A stretch of 64,000 bases of DNA from Saprospiraceae bacterium (GTDB lineage Bacteria; Bacteroidota; Bacteroidia; Chitinophagales; Saprospiraceae), in the NCBI GenBank assembly GCA_019187225.1, contig JABAQQ010000012.1, positions 1 through 64,000 of the forward strand, in the 5' to 3' direction. Shown piece after piece: positions 52,976-61,157 of this stretch. A program made the position numbers and the translations under genes. The notes below the pieces were generated by a model. That model had not been told where the DNA came from and searched no databases. It saw only the letters and a list, made by a program, of their open reading frames with translations. How positions within the stretch are numbered: position 1 is the stretch's first letter; each line of letters starts with the position of its first letter.

Positions 52976-54487
52976 TCATCCGCATCCAGGCAATTCTACC
53001 ACAAATCTGCTCCCTTTCCCTTCCTCGCTTTCTACCCGGATATGCCCGCCGTGTTGCCGCACTACATTGGCCACGTAATTCAGTCCCAATCCATGCCCTT
53101 TTATATTGTGAATATCACCCACCGGTACGCGGAAGAATTTCTCGAAGACCTTCGGCAGGTATTCCGAAGCGATACCGATACCGTTGTCCTGAACGGTCAG
53201 TTTTATGGTGTCATTTTGATTGTGACAAAGCATCACTTTTATTGCCGGCGCCTCTTTCCTTCTGTATTTCAATGCATTGTCCAGCAAATTGAACACCACG
53301 CTGGTCAGGTGCAAGCGGTCGCCATTCACCCGGAACGGACCATCGCCCTCGATTTTGAAATGAATGGTTGCGCCGACACTTTCAGCCTGCAGGTGCATGG
53401 CGGTCAATACCTGGCGTACCAATTCGGCCAGGTCGAGCGGCTCCAATTGGAGATGCAGTTGTTTTTCTTCGAACATGGACAAGCGCAAAACTTTGTCTAC
53501 CAGCAAGGTGAGGCGTTCGAGTTCGAGTTTGGCAATATCAAGGTATTCGCGCGCTTGTTCGGGTTTTTTCAGCACGTCAAAATCGCTCAGCGCTTCGAGT
53601 GTCACGCCCACTGTGGTAATGGGAGTCTTCAGTTCGTGGGTGATGTTGCCGATAAAGTCGTTTTTTAGCGCAGTCAGCCGCTGTTGTTGTCGCAAACTTT
53701 TGTAAATCAGTCCGAAGGCCGTCGCCGTGACACCGAACAGGAGCAGAGAGAACAAGAGGTGCGGCAATATTTTTTTGAATAGATAACCTTCAAAGGAAGG
53801 GAATTCGGCTGTGTAAAAACGGTGTGTCAGAACGCCGGAAAAAGCGGGTTCTGTCCGAAGATAAGCATCGTCGGGAATCTCCGGAGTCTCTGAGATGAGC
53901 AATCGGAAATCAAGCGGAATGGACGCTTTTGCCAATGCTTCCCGGTATGCAAGACGAAGCGAATCAGTCGGGATCGTGTCTTTGGCGACCTTAAAAACAA
54001 AGCGCTGCCGCCCGCCCGCCGGAGGCGGTATTTTTGAGATCAATCGGCCGAAGTGCGGTTCATCGGGAGTGATACTATCACTTGTGGTCACGATGATTTG
54101 CACCTGTTCGAAACCCATCGAGTCAGGATGCGTAACATTTGCCCTGGTTTTTAGCGAAATAATACTTTGCGCATCTTTTCGGAATTGCCACTGCTTCATT
54201 GGCGGCGATTCAGGGTCGCGCGGCAATTCGGGTACCACAAACTGTCTGGGCAATACGGGAGGCAAGGCGCTGTCGGGATAAAGGTGACTTTCTGCCAGAT
54301 TGCGCCGCACAAGGGTATCCTGCAACGCCATCACCGTTTTTTGGAAAATATAATCCGCTTCCTGCCGGAAATTCTCACGCTGTTCCCGCCACACCTTTTG
54401 CAACCACAACGCCTGGAACACTACCAGGAGAGCCAGGCTGCTGAAAATGAGCCAAAGGAAAGGGTGATGCTTGCGTAACAACGGCAT
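52976..54487 (-). CDS. Sensor histidine kinase
   Basis: 503 residues. Membrane segments at about 12-30 and 240-262 enclose a periplasmic sensing region of about 210 residues, without HAMP. HisKA with phospho-acceptor His284 (GNITHELKTPITT), then HATPase with the N box NLLDNALKYRR, G1 DNGIGI and G2 GHGLGL. No response regulator is next to it. A minus-strand TACATTTG (complement of 54495-54502) is right at the start codon. Confidence 0.92.
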   Translation of the reverse strand: MPLLRKHHPFLWLIFSSLALLVVFQALWLQKVWREQRENFRQEADYIFQKTVMALQDTLVRRNLAESHLYPDSALPPVLPRQFVVPELPRDPESPPMKQWQFRKDAQSIISLKTRANVTHPDSMGFEQVQIIVTTSDSITPDEPHFGRLISKIPPPAGGRQRFVFKVAKDTIPTDSLRLAYREALAKASIPLDFRLLISETPEIPDDAYLRTEPAFSGVLTHRFYTAEFPSFEGYLFKKILPHLLFSLLLFGVTATAFGLIYKSLRQQQRLTALKNDFIGNITHELKTPITTVGVTLEALSDFDVLKKPEQAREYLDIAKLELERLTLLVDKVLRLSMFEEKQLHLQLEPLDLAELVRQVLTAMHLQAESVGATIHFKIEGDGPFRVNGDRLHLTSVVFNLLDNALKYRRKEAPAIKVMLCHNQNDTIKLTVQDNGIGIASEYLPKVFEKFFRVPVGDIHNIKGHGLGLNYVANVVRQHGGHIRVESEEGKGSRFVVELPGCG

Positions 54488-54531
54488 GATAGCACAAATG
54501 TAGGGGCTTTCACCTCCCGCGCGTCCTGCAA

Positions 54532-54568
54532 TTAACCTTAATTAACCTTATATCAAGGTCGGTTAACC
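54532..54568. promoter_or_regulatory. Three phased TTAACC direct repeats (candidate response-regulator site)
   Basis: TTAACC at 54532-54537, 54542-54547 and 54563-54568: offsets of 10 and 21 bp, close to whole helical turns. OmpR-type regulators often bind such direct repeats. They lie 22 bp before the plus-strand -7 box and also upstream of the kinase gene. Confidence 0.45.
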
Positions 54569-54635
54569 TCCCGGCATGAGGGAGGACTCTACTTTTGCCG
54601 CATTCTTTTGATTTTAGATTGACGATTACATGATT

Positions 54636-54745
54636 TAAGTATATGGACAAAATAGATTGACATTGGACGTTGGACTATTAGACATTGGAAATCAATCATT
54701 TAGTCTGATTTCCAATGTCCAAAATCCAACGTCCGGCTACTTAAA
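54636..54745 (-). repeat. 110-bp palindromic GGACTATTAGAC-type element, copy B
   Basis: Reverse-oriented copy of the element at 19965-20074, about nine differences in 110 positions. It would lie in the long leader of the GLPGLI gene. Confidence 0.85.
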
Positions 54746-54829
54746 AATGTTGATGGACTATGAGAACATCTAAAATCAACAATCAGGTAATCGTCAATCT
54801 AAAATCAAAAAAAACAAAAATATCGTGCC

Positions 54830-55561
54830 ATGAAAATCAACGTTTTATTCTTATTTTTCGTGCTTTTTCTACCCCTCGCAGCCCTTGCCCAGAGCAACGA
54901 AGGCATTATCCGGTTCGAGGAAAAAGTCAACGTACACCGCTCGCTGCCACCCGATGCGGAGGATATGAAAGCCATGATCCCCGAATTCAGGATACATCAA
55001 AGCGAGCTGCTTTTCAACCCCACCGAAAGCCTCTATCGCAATGTGGAAGAGGAGGAAGAAGACGATACGGATGCAGGGGGCGGTGGCATCGTGATGCGCA
55101 TACAGCGCCCTGAAGCGACGTTCTACCGCAATTTCGTTGCGCACCGGAAGGTGGATTTCCGCGAGTTTTTTGGCAAAAATTATCTCATCGAGGATACTCT
55201 CGCGGGTGGCAACTGGAAAATGACCGGACAGACCAAACAAGTGCTCGGCTACAACTGCATCAGTGCCACCACCACCGACACAGTGCGCAAACGCGAGATA
55301 ACCGCCTGGTTCACTGATGCGCTCTCCCTCTCCTCAGGCCCCTCGCAATTCGGTCAGCTGCCGGGAATGATCCTCGAAGTAGACATCAACAACGGAGAAA
55401 TCGTGATCGCAGCAAAAAAAGTAGAGTTTAAAAAACTCAAAAAAGGTGATCTCGAAGCACCCAAAAAAGGCGAAAAGATCACCGAGGCCGAATTCCAGAA
55501 ACTTATGGCCGAACGTTTGCGGGAAAACGGCGGCAGACCAATGCGTATCATACGAAATTGA
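54830..55561 (+). CDS. GLPGLI family protein
   Basis: 243 residues with a signal peptide (ends ALAQ). The name motif appears as GQLPGMILEVD. A Met/Lys/Glu-rich acidic loop lies near residues 80-95. GLPGLI proteins are exported proteins of Bacteroidota with unknown function. The stop codon runs directly into the GACGGTGG minisatellite. The divergent kinase may control it (inference). Confidence 0.9.
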   Translation: MKINVLFLFFVLFLPLAALAQSNEGIIRFEEKVNVHRSLPPDAEDMKAMIPEFRIHQSELLFNPTESLYRNVEEEEEDDTDAGGGGIVMRIQRPEATFYRNFVAHRKVDFREFFGKNYLIEDTLAGGNWKMTGQTKQVLGYNCISATTTDTVRKREITAWFTDALSLSSGPSQFGQLPGMILEVDINNGEIVIAAKKVEFKKLKKGDLEAPKKGEKITEAEFQKLMAERLRENGGRPMRIIRN

Positions 55562-55713
55562 CGGTGGACGGTGGACGGTGGACGGTAGACGGTGGACGGT
55601 GGACGGTGGACGGTGGACGGTGCATGGTCTCCCGGCATTTTGGTTCGACAAGATGACGACCTTAAAAATTGCCAGAGTACCCCGTCTACCGTCCACCGTC
55701 TACCGTCCACCGT
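55562..55713. repeat. GGTGGACGGTGGAC minisatellite hairpin between convergent genes
   Basis: Eight or nine 7-bp units (GGTGGAC/GGTAGAC) at 55562-55623, a 58-bp spacer, then the complementary units at 55682-55713. The left arm touches the GLPGLI stop and the right arm touches the stop of the convergent lipoprotein gene. Confidence 0.92.
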
Positions 55714-56906
55714 TAAAGAATCGCGCGATTCCGGCGCAGTTCATCTCTCAGATCAGGCTTCAGGCGCTCCGCTGCCTGCACCAGCAAGTCTTCGTCGCGG
55801 GGGAAGGGTTGGGGACTGTTGCCAATACGGCGTTTGGAGCTTTCACTCAGCGCGCGGCGGTCGCCGGTGTACGTGGAAGCGTAGTTTTCAAACAGTATTT
55901 CCGTGCTCAGTTCATGGGAGTCAAGGCGGGTGTTCCGGTACGCATCGTAGATTTCCACCACACCGGTCAGCCGGGCCGCTTTGGTTTGGTAGACCTCCAG
56001 GACATTGGCGTGAATACATACTTTACGCGGCACTTTGATGTCGTTGCCAAGCGAATCTTTTTTGACATTCCCCCTGGAATCGAGCACATAATCCCACCCG
56101 TCCTGAATTTCTTTTTCGTCCACATACGCGCGTTCGTGCACCCGCTCGGGGCTGATATCCACCTGACGGATCCTGAAAACAGCCTTGTAGTCGTACTGCA
56201 CCCCAGGCTCGGCTTCGAAATAAAACGCTTTCCATTCACTGTCGAGTTCGTATTTCCCGATGGTCATCACCCGATCAACGAAAGTGCGGGGCAACACTTT
56301 GTCCGATTGGTTTTTCACCTCGAACAAGACGTAGGAAGTGCCGAGGTCGCGCGCGGTGTTACGCAGTTGGTCGGCATCCCGGAAATTGCGGTAGTATTTC
56401 GTCTGGAGTTCCTGCAAAGCGCGAAACGCCTCGCGGGCGGCAAGTTTGTCGCCCTTTTCACCCTTGGCGATCAATTCCTGCGCCCGGTTGTACAGGTATT
56501 CGGCGGCCTTGGCGCGGCTGTCGCGTTCGAGTGCGGCCACGTCGAGAAAATCGAATTTAGCCCGGTAGCCGTCTTTGGACACCAGCGGCGTGAGCGGCGA
56601 TATCTTGCGCTGGCGGGCAGCCATGTCGCGATGGATCGCGTTGATGCGTTCCCAGTTCTCCGCTCGGCCATCGGCCATTAAATGCTGTACTGTAGCCAGG
56701 TCGCGCGCCTGCGCTTTGCGAAAAGCCGCTTCCAGTCCTTGCACGAGTTCGGTTTTTTTCTTCGTTTTGCCGCGCAATTTGCGCACACAAAACTCGATGG
56801 CGCCGTCGTAATCGCCGTTTTCGACAAATTTTTGGGCAGTTTGACAAGAGGTCAGCACAAAAGCCAACAGGAAAAGAGGGACAAGGATGCGGGTCTGAGC
56901 GTTCAT
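55713..56906 (-). CDS. Lipoprotein of unknown function
   Basis: 397 residues. Lipoprotein signal with LTSC (Cys21). N-terminal helices with a TPR-like hint (FVENGDYDGAIEFCVRKL), a helical middle, then a beta-rich domain (VYQTKAARLTGVVEIYDAYRNTRLDSHEL). No family recognised. Probably attached to the outer membrane. Confidence 0.8.
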   Translation of the reverse strand: MNAQTRILVPLFLLAFVLTSCQTAQKFVENGDYDGAIEFCVRKLRGKTKKKTELVQGLEAAFRKAQARDLATVQHLMADGRAENWERINAIHRDMAARQRKISPLTPLVSKDGYRAKFDFLDVAALERDSRAKAAEYLYNRAQELIAKGEKGDKLAAREAFRALQELQTKYYRNFRDADQLRNTARDLGTSYVLFEVKNQSDKVLPRTFVDRVMTIGKYELDSEWKAFYFEAEPGVQYDYKAVFRIRQVDISPERVHERAYVDEKEIQDGWDYVLDSRGNVKKDSLGNDIKVPRKVCIHANVLEVYQTKAARLTGVVEIYDAYRNTRLDSHELSTEILFENYASTYTGDRRALSESSKRRIGNSPQPFPRDEDLLVQAAERLKPDLRDELRRNRAIL

Positions 56907-56911
56907 AATAT

Positions 56912-57003
56912 TTGACAGGATTTACAGGAATTACAGGATTTATAAGATTGACAGAATCTAAAAGATTCAGCTATTATCATGTCAATCCTGCCAATCCTGT
57001 CCA
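56912..57003. repeat. ACAGGATTT tandem-unit hairpin
   Basis: 9-bp units (GACAGGATTTACAGGAATTACAGG in two pieces) on the left and complementary units (TCAATCCTGCCAATCCTGTCC) on the right. It lies upstream of the lipoprotein gene and of murQ, in their divergent region. Confidence 0.8.
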
Positions 57004-57124
57004 TTTTTGCCCGAAAGATGCGCGCCTTCCCCGATGCTCCGCTTTTAAAAGATGTTATGGGTTTTGCAAAATTTGTTAAAATCCAAAATGGATTGTAAAC
57101 GCTTGTAAATCAAGTTTAAAAGAG

Positions 57125-57931
57125 ATGGAAAAAGTAACCGAAAGCCCTTCCCCTTACCGCCATCTGGAACGCATGAGCGTCCGCGAACTGCTCACAAACA
57201 TCAATGCGGAAGACCAGACCGTACCGCTGGCAGTAGCCAAAGCCATCCCTCAGATCGAGGTTTTGGTGGAATCCATCGTGCCGAAAATGCGCGAGGGAGG
57301 GCGGCTGTTCTACATTGGCGCCGGCACGAGCGGCCGGCTCGGCGTAGTGGACGCTTCGGAGATCCCTCCTACCTTCGGCGCGCCGCCGGAGTGGGTCGTA
57401 GGGCTCATTGCCGGGGGCGACCAAGCCATCCGCAAAGCCGTGGAAGGCGCCGAAGACAGCGAAACACAAGCCTGGATGGATTTGAAAGTGTGGCAGATCG
57501 ACGATTTGGATACGGTGGTCGGTATTGCAGCATCCGGCACCACCCCTTATGTGATCCACGGCCTTCGCGCCTGCCGGGAGCACGGCATCACCACCGGCTG
57601 CATCACCTGCAATCCCGGCGCGCCGGTGCTGGCCGAAGCCGACTTTCCCATCCTCGCCGTCGTGGGGCCGGAATTTGTGACCGGCAGCACCCGTATGAAG
57701 GCTGGTACCGCTCAAAAACTCATTTTGAACATGATCTCCACGTCCGTGATGATCCGGCTCGGCAGGGTACAAGACAATAAAATGGTGGATATGCAACTGA
57801 GCAACAACAAGTTGGTGGATCGCGGCACCAAAATGATCGTGCAGGCAACCGGGCTGGAATACGACGCCGCACAGAAATTGTTGTTGCGGTTCGGGAGCGT
57901 ACGGGAGGCGTTGCGGGCGTACGGATCGTAA
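57125..57931 (+). CDS. murQ: N-acetylmuramic acid 6-phosphate etherase
   Basis: 268 residues, the usual length for a short MurQ. It removes the lactyl ether of MurNAc-6-P, giving GlcNAc-6-P during cell-wall recycling. SIS-domain motifs FYIGAGTSGRLGVVDASE, IAASGTTPYV and GPEFVTGSTRMKAGTAQK are clear. It is convergent with murF, so two wall-related genes meet here. Confidence 0.95.
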   Translation: MEKVTESPSPYRHLERMSVRELLTNINAEDQTVPLAVAKAIPQIEVLVESIVPKMREGGRLFYIGAGTSGRLGVVDASEIPPTFGAPPEWVVGLIAGGDQAIRKAVEGAEDSETQAWMDLKVWQIDDLDTVVGIAASGTTPYVIHGLRACREHGITTGCITCNPGAPVLAEADFPILAVVGPEFVTGSTRMKAGTAQKLILNMISTSVMIRLGRVQDNKMVDMQLSNNKLVDRGTKMIVQATGLEYDAAQKLLLRFGSVREALRAYGS

Positions 57932-58008
57932 TTAAGGGTCATTAGGGGGCATTAATGCCCCTAATAATGACTCTTTAATGCCCCCTAATGACCCCTAATT
58001 ACTCTTAA
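57932..58008. repeat. CATTAGGGG tandem-unit hairpin across the murQ/murF junction
   Basis: Units GGTCATTAGGGGGCATTA on the left and their complement (TTAATGCCCCCTAATGACC) on the right, with a further inner pair. It begins right after the murQ stop and covers the murF stop (57995-57997), so both transcripts would end in the hairpin. Confidence 0.9.
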
Positions 58009-59320
58009 TAATCTCCTCCAACCGCATCCCCCGCGAGCCTTTGATCAGGATCAGGCAATGTTCAAATTGCCGGTCGTGAAACCACTTTTTCGCTGCCATC
58101 GTATCGGGGAAGTGCAAGGCGCCGAATTTTTTGTAATGCGTACGGCCGAATTCCGGGCCGACGAGCGCCAGCACATCGGGGTTCTGCCGGGCAGCGAAGC
58201 GAAGGATGGCCTCGTGTTCTTTCAGGCTTTCTGCACCCAGTTCGAGCATATCGCCCAGGATCGCCACTTTCCGCTCACCGGGCATGGCGCGCAGACTTTC
58301 GAGGGCGGGCCGCATGCTCGAAGGATTGGCGTTGTAAGCGTCGAGGAAAATGGTATTGGAGCCGCGATGCAGCAGTTGGGAGCGGTTGTTGGATGGTACG
58401 TAGGCTTCAAGGGCGGCCTTGATCTTTTCAGGCGGCACTTTAAAATAAATACCGAGCGCGATGGCCGTCATGACGTTGTTAAAATTATGTCGGCCAATGA
58501 GTTGCGTCTGAACTTCCACCACTTCACCCGTCTCGTCGGAAAGGAAAGCGGCCCGGATGAACGGCGCTTCGCCGGTGAGCATGACGTTGATCGTTTCTTC
58601 ATCTTCCTTTGCCATCAGGCTTTCTGTGCGCGCATAGCCGATCTTTCGCGGATGGCGGCGGGTCATAGCGCCGAGGTATTTCTCCGAAAGATTCACAAAC
58701 ACCCAACCCTTGTGCCGGGCGAGGAAGCGGTACAGTTCGCCTTCGGCTTTTTTCACGCCTTCGAGGCTGCCGAAACCCTCCAGGTGTTCTTTTCCGATGT
58801 TGGTCAGCAAACCGTGTGTGGGGCGGGCGATTTGGCACAACAGATCAATATCGCCGGGTTGGTTGGTGCCCATTTCGATGACCGCGACTTCAGTATTGGC
58901 AGGCATGGCAAGCAACGTAAGCGGCACGCCGATGTGGTTGTTGAGGTTTCCTTTGGTGTAGTGGCAGGGATAATTTCCGGCCAACACGTTGGCTACCAGT
59001 TCCTTGGTCGTTGTTTTGCCGTTGGAGCCGCCGATGGCGATCACCGGGATGTCGAATTGATTGCGGTGGTATGTCGCCAGTTCCTGCAAAGCTTTCAGGA
59101 CATCCGGCACGAGCAGGAAACGATCGCCCACTTTATATTCGGGATTGTCAATCACGGCGCAGGCGGCGCCTTTTTCCAAAGCCTGCGCGGCGAATTTGTT
59201 GCCGTCGAAATTGTCGCCTTTGAGCGCAAAAAAGATACAGCCCGGCGTCAGTTGACGTGTGTCGGTACTGACAACGCGGTGCTGACGGTAAATGGCGTAG
59301 AGTTCCGGTATGGAAGTCAT
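57995..59320 (-). CDS. murF: UDP-MurNAc-tripeptide--D-Ala-D-Ala ligase
   Basis: About 441 residues from ATG 59320 (MTSIPELYAIYRQHR). Adds D-Ala-D-Ala in peptidoglycan precursor synthesis. Motifs: DTRQLTPGCIFFALKGDNFDG, the ATP loop GGSNGKTTTKE, GNLNNHIGVPLTLL, EMGTNQPGDI and DAYNANPSSM. The start overlaps none of its neighbours. Confidence 0.95.
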   Translation of the reverse strand: MTSIPELYAIYRQHRVVSTDTRQLTPGCIFFALKGDNFDGNKFAAQALEKGAACAVIDNPEYKVGDRFLLVPDVLKALQELATYHRNQFDIPVIAIGGSNGKTTTKELVANVLAGNYPCHYTKGNLNNHIGVPLTLLAMPANTEVAVIEMGTNQPGDIDLLCQIARPTHGLLTNIGKEHLEGFGSLEGVKKAEGELYRFLARHKGWVFVNLSEKYLGAMTRRHPRKIGYARTESLMAKEDEETINVMLTGEAPFIRAAFLSDETGEVVEVQTQLIGRHNFNNVMTAIALGIYFKVPPEKIKAALEAYVPSNNRSQLLHRGSNTIFLDAYNANPSSMRPALESLRAMPGERKVAILGDMLELGAESLKEHEAILRFAARQNPDVLALVGPEFGRTHYKKFGALHFPDTMAAKKWFHDRQFEHCLILIKGSRGMRLEEIIKSN

Positions 59321-59351
59321 AGATGGAGCATTACAAACGGCGGCGAAGTTC

Positions 59352-60491
59352 CTACTTCCCACGCAATTCTGCTACTTTTTGCTCGGCGGGGGTGATGATG
59401 GCGGGGATGATGTTGTCTAAAAGCGATTCCGGGGATTCGTAGCGATACAATTGCAAAACCGATTTGTAAACTGCAATGCTCTCAAACATTCCGTACTCTT
59501 TTTGTTTTGCTAAAATAATAGGAACAACCGGCAATGAAGGCGCGAATGGCACGATGGCATATAGTTCCTGAGGTATGCTTTTGGCATCTGTAATATCCGC
59601 TATCACGAATTTCGACATTTTGGCAAGAAGTGAGACTGTTTCAGTAAGGCTTCGATTCTCCGTATTTTCAAAATCAAAAACAATAGGCAGGTAATTCCGC
59701 TGCCGCAATTCGTCTTTCAGCGCGTCCAGCACCTTTTTTCGCTCCTCCGTGAAGCGTCCCAGTATCAGCACAGCCTTTGAGGTGATGGTCTCGATGACGT
59801 CGCGGATTTTCTCGTTGTTCAGCATCAGGTAGATGAACTGGGCGACTTCGAGGTCGTCGACGGTGATTTCGGGCTGGTCAGGTGGAGTTATAAGTAGATT
59901 TTCTTGGTATGTTTCAATCTTGACAATATCCCAAACTGCAACTCCATAAATCCCAACATTACTAAGAATTGTTTTTGTGAGATTGGTTTTAATTAATACT
60001 GCACCTTCTAAATCAGAAGCAAAAATTTGAGATTCAGAAAGGTCTGCATCTCTGAAATTCGCCCCTTTAAAGATTGACCGGCTTATTCTCAGGTTTCTTA
60101 AATTAGCAAAGCTAAAATCGGCAAGTTCAAAATCGGTATTATAAATAAACGTTTCAAGAATTTTTGCTTTGGAAAGATCGGAACGAGCGAATCGAGCTCC
60201 TTGAATATTTGATTTATACAATGAAGATCCACTCAAATCAGAACTATTCAATACAGACGAACTTAAATTTGAATAAGAAAAATCTGTATTTGATAAATTG
60301 CAAGCATGAAACCATGTTTCTTCTAAGTTTGATTTTGAGAAACTTGATTTAGAAAAGTTTGCTTGGAAAAACCTTTTACCTCGCAAATCAATATTACTAA
60401 AATCCGGTTCCACCTCTGGTTTCTCAACGCGCCACTTATTCCACACTTCCACGCCTCGATTGAGTATTTTCAAGTGTTCCGGGTTTGCCAT
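59352..60491 (-). CDS. Pentapeptide-repeat protein with TIR-like C-terminal domain
   Basis: About 379 residues from ATG 60491 (MANPEHLKILNRGVEVW); the frame is open upstream but not family-like. Residues about 30-185 are pentapeptide repeats (A(D/N)LXX type; NFSKSSFSKSNLEE, DLSGSSLYKSNIQG), which form a right-handed beta-helix. Residues about 225-375 form an alpha/beta domain (SKAVLILGRFTEERKKVLD, PIVFDFENTENRSLTETV, FVIADITDAKSIPQELYAIVP) of the TIR-like/nucleotide-binding type. Local base use is more AT-rich in the repeat part than in neighbours. Confidence 0.78.
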   Translation of the reverse strand: MANPEHLKILNRGVEVWNKWRVEKPEVEPDFSNIDLRGKRFFQANFSKSSFSKSNLEETWFHACNLSNTDFSYSNLSSSVLNSSDLSGSSLYKSNIQGARFARSDLSKAKILETFIYNTDFELADFSFANLRNLRISRSIFKGANFRDADLSESQIFASDLEGAVLIKTNLTKTILSNVGIYGVAVWDIVKIETYQENLLITPPDQPEITVDDLEVAQFIYLMLNNEKIRDVIETITSKAVLILGRFTEERKKVLDALKDELRQRNYLPIVFDFENTENRSLTETVSLLAKMSKFVIADITDAKSIPQELYAIVPFAPSLPVVPIILAKQKEYGMFESIAVYKSVLQLYRYESPESLLDNIIPAIITPAEQKVAELRGK

Positions 60492-60534
60492 GGTGCGGTG
60501 GTGGGTTTTGATTTTTGATTTGGAAAAACTTTGG

Positions 60535-60553
60535 TATTTTTGACACAAATATA
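60535..60553. promoter_or_regulatory. Overlapping divergent -7 boxes
   Basis: TATTTTTG on the plus strand (60535-60542) before the small gene at 60562, and TATATTTG on the minus strand (complement of 60546-60553) before the pentapeptide gene. They lie four bases apart, so the two promoters probably compete. Confidence 0.6.
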
Positions 60554-60561
60554 AACGAAAA

Positions 60562-60762
60562 ATGACCGAACGGGAACGCGCCGAACTTTTGCAAGAACGT
60601 GAAATATTGGTCACGTTGCTGGATTTTCACACGAAACACCGCGCCCGCATCGGAATGACCGACCGAGAGTTCGAGGAGTATGCCAACGCCGTCCTCGACC
60701 GGCTATTGGAAATCAAAAAAGCGTTGGAAGAAGCCTACAACACAGGAGAAGAATCATGGTAA
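60562..60762 (+). CDS. Small hypothetical protein 1
   Basis: 66 residues, helical, highly charged (MTERERAELLQEREILVTLL), no signal peptide. Its stop overlaps the start of the next gene (ATGGTAA), so the two are coupled. It is divergent from the pentapeptide gene with facing promoters. Function unknown. Confidence 0.7.
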   Translation: MTERERAELLQEREILVTLLDFHTKHRARIGMTDREFEEYANAVLDRLLEIKKALEEAYNTGEESW

Positions 60763-61022
60763 CAAAATATGCGCTCGTCCAGAATGTCGTCAACCGCTTG
60801 ACCGACGACCCTACTTTTCGCACGTTTTTTACGCTCTATCTCATGGCGGAGGGAGAAGCGGAGCGCAACCGCCTTGATGAGCGGTTTTGGAAGGAAGCCG
60901 ACCAACTGCCCGAGCCCGAGCAACAACTGCTGCGCGCTGAATTGACCCGTTGTTTTTTGCGCCTGCCGATGTTGACCAACAATCTTTTGGAACGCGCTTC
61001 GACGGCATCGGCAGCACCATAA
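60756..61022 (+). CDS. Small hypothetical protein 2
   Basis: 88 residues, helical, charged; no family recognised. It overlaps the gene before it by seven bases. The pair might be a partner module of the divergent pentapeptide/TIR-like gene, or a toxin-antitoxin-like pair; nothing in the sequence decides this. Confidence 0.68.
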   Translation: MVTKYALVQNVVNRLTDDPTFRTFFTLYLMAEGEAERNRLDERFWKEADQLPEPEQQLLRAELTRCFLRLPMLTNNLLERASTASAAP

Positions 61023-61064
61023 AGTCACTAAATCTTTGTGATTCCGGGAAAGTAAAAAATACAA

Positions 61065-61155
61065 CGGGTCGCCCGGCTTTCACGCCGAACGACCCGTATG
61101 TACGCCGGAAGTCCGTTCCGGCACTGCTACACGCCGGAACGGAATTCCGGCGTAC
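61065..61155. repeat. GTACGCCGGAA hairpin between small gene and rny
   Basis: Main arms 61100-61122 and 61133-61155 pair over 23 bp with one mismatch; a smaller stem (ACGGGTCG at 61065-61072 with 61090-61097) precedes it. The right arm ends two bases before the rny stop codon, so it is at the 3' end of rny. Confidence 0.88.
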
Positions 61156-61157
61156 GT

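Larger units (their letters stand above)
54488..54829. other. Divergent regulatory region between kinase and GLPGLI genes
   Basis: A 342-bp spacer. It contains three TTAACC copies, a TACTTTTG -7 box on the plus strand (54590-54597), and the 110-bp repeat element copy B (54636-54745). I see no gene in it. Confidence 0.6.

Noticed and set aside
54760-55113. Open frame overlapping the GLPGLI start
   Set aside because: Different frame from a clear signal-peptide-bearing GLPGLI gene; no family character.
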